Below are positions 41,222 through 43,679 of a stretch of 43,679 nucleotides of DNA, in pieces. The stretch's first letter is position 1, and every line of letters begins with the position of its first letter. This stretch comes from JANOBD01 sp031411495 (lineage in GTDB: Bacteria; Planctomycetota; Phycisphaerae; Tepidisphaerales; Tepidisphaeraceae): the NCBI GenBank assembly GCA_031411495.1, contig JANOBD010000110.1:1-43679 (forward strand). Direction: 5' to 3'. The notes beneath the pieces are model-generated. The model was not told the DNA's origin and made no database searches. It was given only the letters and a program-made list of their open reading frames with translations. Both the position numbers and the translations under genes were made by a program.

Positions 41222-42027
41222 TAGCGTTCGGACGTCGATCCATTGCGCCGGGCGAAGAACATCCCGTAGCGCGGGTCATTTTTCTGCGGCTCCCACTGCG
41301 TGGTGAAATCCGCGGCGTCGAGTCGCTGCTTGAGCTGCGCGAGCCCATCCGGTCGGTCGTTGCTCGGGTGGAACTCGCCGTGGATGCGCTGGATCTTCGC
41401 CAATGTTTCCTTCGAAGCGTTCAAGAGCACATCGTACTCCGAGCCTTCAATGTCGATTTTCAACAGGTCGCACGATGCGATGCGATCGCGATCGAACACC
41501 GTATCGAGTGTGACGCACTGGACATCGACGTGGTTCGAGCGGTCGTGGATTTCTCCCTGCGGCTGTGCGGAGAATCGGCCGGTGCCGCGGGCGGCAGCGG
41601 CGGAGTAGAGCGTCAGCGTGCCGTTCATTCCGCCGACGGCCTGGTTGTGAATCTCGACATTCTTCAGCCCGGCGGTGTTCTGACGAAGCCGCTGGAAATT
41701 GTCGGGCATTGGCTCGAAGGTGATGACGCGGTCGCTCACCGCCGAGGCGCGCAGCGTGAAGAGCCCGACGTTGCCGCCAAGGTCGATCACCGTCCCGAGC
41801 CGCGTCGGCAGCGTGGCCATGTGATACGCATCGCGGGCAAAGATCTCGAAGAAGACCGAGACATCCTGCGTCCCGCCGCGCAGGTCGACGGCACGCTCCA
41901 CCGCGCCGCCCTTGAGCCGTGCACGGACGGTCTGGCCGGCCCGGTGGTGCTTGCGGACGCGGACGAGGGTCATCGCATCCGAGGTGAACTGGCGGAGTTG
42001 CAGGTAGTCGCGAATCGTTCGAATCAT
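41221..42027 (-). CDS. FkbM-family methyltransferase
   Basis: This 268-residue SAM-dependent methyltransferase probably modifies a hydroxyl of a sugar or polysaccharide. The SAM motif V-I-D-L-G-G-N-V-G-L-F-T-L, then V-I-T-F-E-P-M-P and L-L-K-I-D-I-E-G-S-E-Y-D (a FkbM hallmark), are visible. The C-terminus (H-G-E-F-H-P) also fits. I chose ATG 42027 since the preceding in-frame part looks noncoding. The stop codon abuts the inverted repeat at 41147-41221. Confidence 0.85.
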   Translation of the reverse strand: MIRTIRDYLQLRQFTSDAMTLVRVRKHHRAGQTVRARLKGGAVERAVDLRGGTQDVSVFFEIFARDAYHMATLPTRLGTVIDLGGNVGLFTLRASAVSDRVITFEPMPDNFQRLRQNTAGLKNVEIHNQAVGGMNGTLTLYSAAAARGTGRFSAQPQGEIHDRSNHVDVQCVTLDTVFDRDRIASCDLLKIDIEGSEYDVLLNASKETLAKIQRIHGEFHPSNDRPDGLAQLKQRLDAADFTTQWEPQKNDPRYGMFFARRNGSTSER

Positions 42028-42134
42028 CGTCGCGGGAGCGTAACCGAACGTCGTGCCGATTCCGATTGGCGCCGGATGTTCCGATTTCACCGATCAAGAG
42101 GTCATCCGATCGCCCCGCTCCGCGAATTTGTCTG

Positions 42135-42162
42135 TTGTCAGTTTGAAGCTCGCGTTTATGCT
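42135..42162 (+). promoter_or_regulatory. sigma-70-type promoter of the third PEP-tail gene
   Basis: TTGTCA (42135-42140), a 16-bp spacer and TATGCT (42157-42162), 43 bases before the start codon. It has the same layout as the promoters at 5851 and 34299. Confidence 0.6.
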
Positions 42163-42205
42163 GAACGTGCGGATTAGAGATTTTTGCGAACGGCTGGAGG
42201 GAAAC

Positions 42206-43423
42206 ATGGAGCATCGTGCAATGAGAAGTCGCGCGCGGCTGCTGGCGATCACCGCGCTCGCTGGACAGTTTGCGTCGGCAGCGCTCGCCGTGACCGTTCA
42301 GAATCTCGTTCCTAACCCCACCAATGCGCCGCTCTTCCACGCCGTGGCAATCGACGGAAACCTTGCCATCGCCGGCGGACAGTATTTCAACCGCCCGGAC
42401 TTCATCTTCACCGATGAAGGGGGCGCCTTCCTGTTCAACGCCTCCACCGGCGCTTACATCCGCAGTCTCTATCCGACCGAAGTCTGGCAGAATCCGATGT
42501 ACGGATGTGCCGTAGACCTCGGCGGCGGACGCGCCATTGTCGGCGCGTACCGCGACCGGGTCGGTTTTGGCCCGTCCGACTACGGTGCTGCCTACGTCTA
42601 CAACACCAGCGACGGCAGCGAACTCTTCAAGCTCAACAGCAATCAACAGCAGCTCGGCGGACACTTCGGCGAGGCGGTTGCGATCAATTCCCAGTTCGCG
42701 GTCGTCGGCGCGCCCTGGGAAAGCGACTTGACCGGCAGCGTCTATCTCTTCAATCCCGCCACCGGCCAGCAGATCGACCGACTCGCGCTCGCGTCGCCGG
42801 AGGATCGAGCCGAGTTCGGCTCCTCCATCGCCATCGACGGCGCCAGGGCCGTCATCGGCGCGGTCGGCGGGTTCACCGGCTCGGGCGGCGGCGCGTTCCT
42901 GTACGACCTGAACACCCGCACGCAGGTCGCCCCTCTGGTTGCGCCCGATCTCGCCGGCGGCTCTCACTTCGGCATCGACGTCGCCATTTCCGGCAACCGC
43001 ATCGTCGTCGGCGCGATTGAAGGCTTCGGCGGCACGGGTTCCGCCTACGTGTTCGATGCCACCGACGGCCACTTCATCCGTAAACTCACTGCTGCCGACC
43101 TCGTCGCCGGCGACGCGTTCGGCATCTCCGTCGCGATCGAGGGAAACATCGCAATGGTCAGTTCGCGTTCGGGTACACCCGTCGGCAACGCAGGGGCGGT
43201 ATACGTATTCGACGTCAACACCGGCGCAGTGCTGGACAAGTTCCAGTCGAACGTGCCTCAGCTCAACTCCGATTTCGGCTGGCAAGTCGATTTCACCGGC
43301 ACGACCGCCGTGATGGGAACCTCGCAATCTTCCGCGTATCTCGCGCAGGGGTTCAACATCCCCGAACCCGCTTGCCTGCTGGGCTTTGCCGGTACCTTGC
43401 TCCTTGGCCGGCGACGGGCCTGA
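42206..43423 (+). CDS. secreted FG-GAP-like repeat protein with PEP-type C-terminal tail
   Basis: This 405-residue protein has a signal peptide (cleavage near A-L-A-V) and about six or seven repeats of some 50 residues with the pattern G-x-x-V-A-I-x-G-x-x-A-I-V-G-A-x, then A-Y-V-x-D (for example I-A-I-D-G-A-R-A-V-I-G-A-V-G-G and V-A-I-S-G-N-R-I-V-V-G-A), as in FG-GAP beta-propellers. The tail reads P-E-P-A-C, hydrophobic segment, G-R-R-R-A, a PEP-CTERM sorting signal. The likely place is the cell surface, perhaps as a binding or structural protein. GGAGGG precedes the ATG at 42206. Confidence 0.85.
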   Translation: MEHRAMRSRARLLAITALAGQFASAALAVTVQNLVPNPTNAPLFHAVAIDGNLAIAGGQYFNRPDFIFTDEGGAFLFNASTGAYIRSLYPTEVWQNPMYGCAVDLGGGRAIVGAYRDRVGFGPSDYGAAYVYNTSDGSELFKLNSNQQQLGGHFGEAVAINSQFAVVGAPWESDLTGSVYLFNPATGQQIDRLALASPEDRAEFGSSIAIDGARAVIGAVGGFTGSGGGAFLYDLNTRTQVAPLVAPDLAGGSHFGIDVAISGNRIVVGAIEGFGGTGSAYVFDATDGHFIRKLTAADLVAGDAFGISVAIEGNIAMVSSRSGTPVGNAGAVYVFDVNTGAVLDKFQSNVPQLNSDFGWQVDFTGTTAVMGTSQSSAYLAQGFNIPEPACLLGFAGTLLLGRRRA

Positions 43424-43670
43424 GCGCAACGGGATCGGAGACCTGCCGAAGCCCTCGGACCGCGGTATTGGCTTATCACCTCATCCACGGGTGCCCCGGG
43501 GCAACGTACTCGTTGACCCGCGTCCCGGTGCGCGGGTCATGGGTACATGCCCCGGGGCACCCCTCCCTATGCGGTTGCCGTGGCCCTTGAACCGGGCGTT
43601 TAATTTCGCTCTGGAAATCTACGCCCAACCGCCCAACAAAAAAATAAATATTTTGAGGAGCCACCAAAAC
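43424..43670. other. intergenic region with repeat element and AT-rich leader
   Basis: Apart from the inverted repeat listed separately, the last 40 bases before 43671 are A/T-rich (AAAAAAATAAATATTTT), then GAGGAG at 43655-43660. I see no gene here. Confidence 0.6.
43489..43562. repeat. 74-bp inverted repeat element (GGGTGCCCCGGGGC family), copy 2
   Basis: The ends GGGTGCCCCGGGG and CCCCGGGGCACCC are perfect reverse complements, with a second inner inverted pair GACCCGCG and CGCGGGTC. Copy 1 at 31943-32012 matches its reverse complement. It lies between the third PEP-tail gene and the next gene start. Confidence 0.88.
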
Positions 43671-43679
43671 ATGCCCGGC
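43671..43679 (+). CDS. first codons of a gene cut by the window edge
   Basis: ATG CCC GGC at the very end has GAGGAG ten bases upstream and an A/T-rich leader. The spacing makes it a likely start, but nothing can be said of the product. Confidence 0.4.

Noticed and set aside
41447..43429. 660-residue minus-strand open frame
   Set aside because: It runs antisense through the FG-GAP-like PEP-tail gene and out of frame through the FkbM gene; no domain is seen.
1..43679. tRNA, rRNA, insertion sequence or prophage genes
   Set aside because: By eye I found no T-loop-like tRNA ends, no rRNA stretches and no transposase, integrase or phage proteins. A covariance-model scan would be decisive, so a missed small RNA remains possible.

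Overview
The window looks like a chromosomal segment of a high-GC planctomycete, most likely class Phycisphaerae and possibly Tepidisphaerales. That placement is inference. It rests on three secreted proteins with short PEP-type sorting tails ending in tri-arginine, many secreted carbohydrate-active enzymes, Ala/Pro/Thr-rich linkers after signal peptides, and abundant extragenic inverted repeats. I saw no rRNA, tRNA, CRISPR array, transposase, prophage or integration module. Genes are mostly single units or short operons on both strands.

Left part (1-6.6 kb): a zinc-ribbon protein and a HAD phosphatase; a 0.9 kb gene-free stretch with a strict 20-bp tandem array and a long inverted repeat; a cell-wall group (PBP4-type DacB, an AmpD-type amidase and a divergent PGRP-type amidase); and a first PEP-tail secreted protein. 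Next (6.7-13.7 kb) comes a probable sugar-use locus: an AraC regulator divergent from a PhyH dioxygenase and an 803-residue six-hairpin-like protein, with a PA14-containing GH3 beta-glucosidase converging on the regulator.

Middle part (13.8-28 kb): a flavin-split-barrel protein, serC, a small membrane-anchored protein with a strong terminator, a HExxH membrane protein, an NlpC/P60 peptidase, a DUF89 phosphatase, two membrane proteins (one VIT/CCC1), a Cys-rich small protein, a GH92 alpha-mannosidase interrupted by one in-frame amber codon, leuD, a PL22-like oligogalacturonate lyase and argJ.

Right part (28-43.7 kb): a surface-polysaccharide locus (GT2; a GT2-acyltransferase fusion; two GT4 enzymes; an NAD-dependent sugar epimerase), a second PEP-tail protein, a YcxB-like membrane protein, a pectate lyase and a Gfo/Idh/MocA oxidoreductase divergent from a XylR-type regulator, lspA, an FkbM methyltransferase, a third PEP-tail protein with FG-GAP-like repeats, and the first three codons of another gene.

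Themes are plant-polysaccharide breakdown (pectate lyase, oligogalacturonate lyase, GH3, GH92), exopolysaccharide assembly and peptidoglycan remodelling. The best candidates for something undescribed are the AraC/PhyH/six-hairpin unit, the 20-bp tandem array, and several families of intergenic inverted repeats, including word-iterated inverted repeats that sit beside gene ends.
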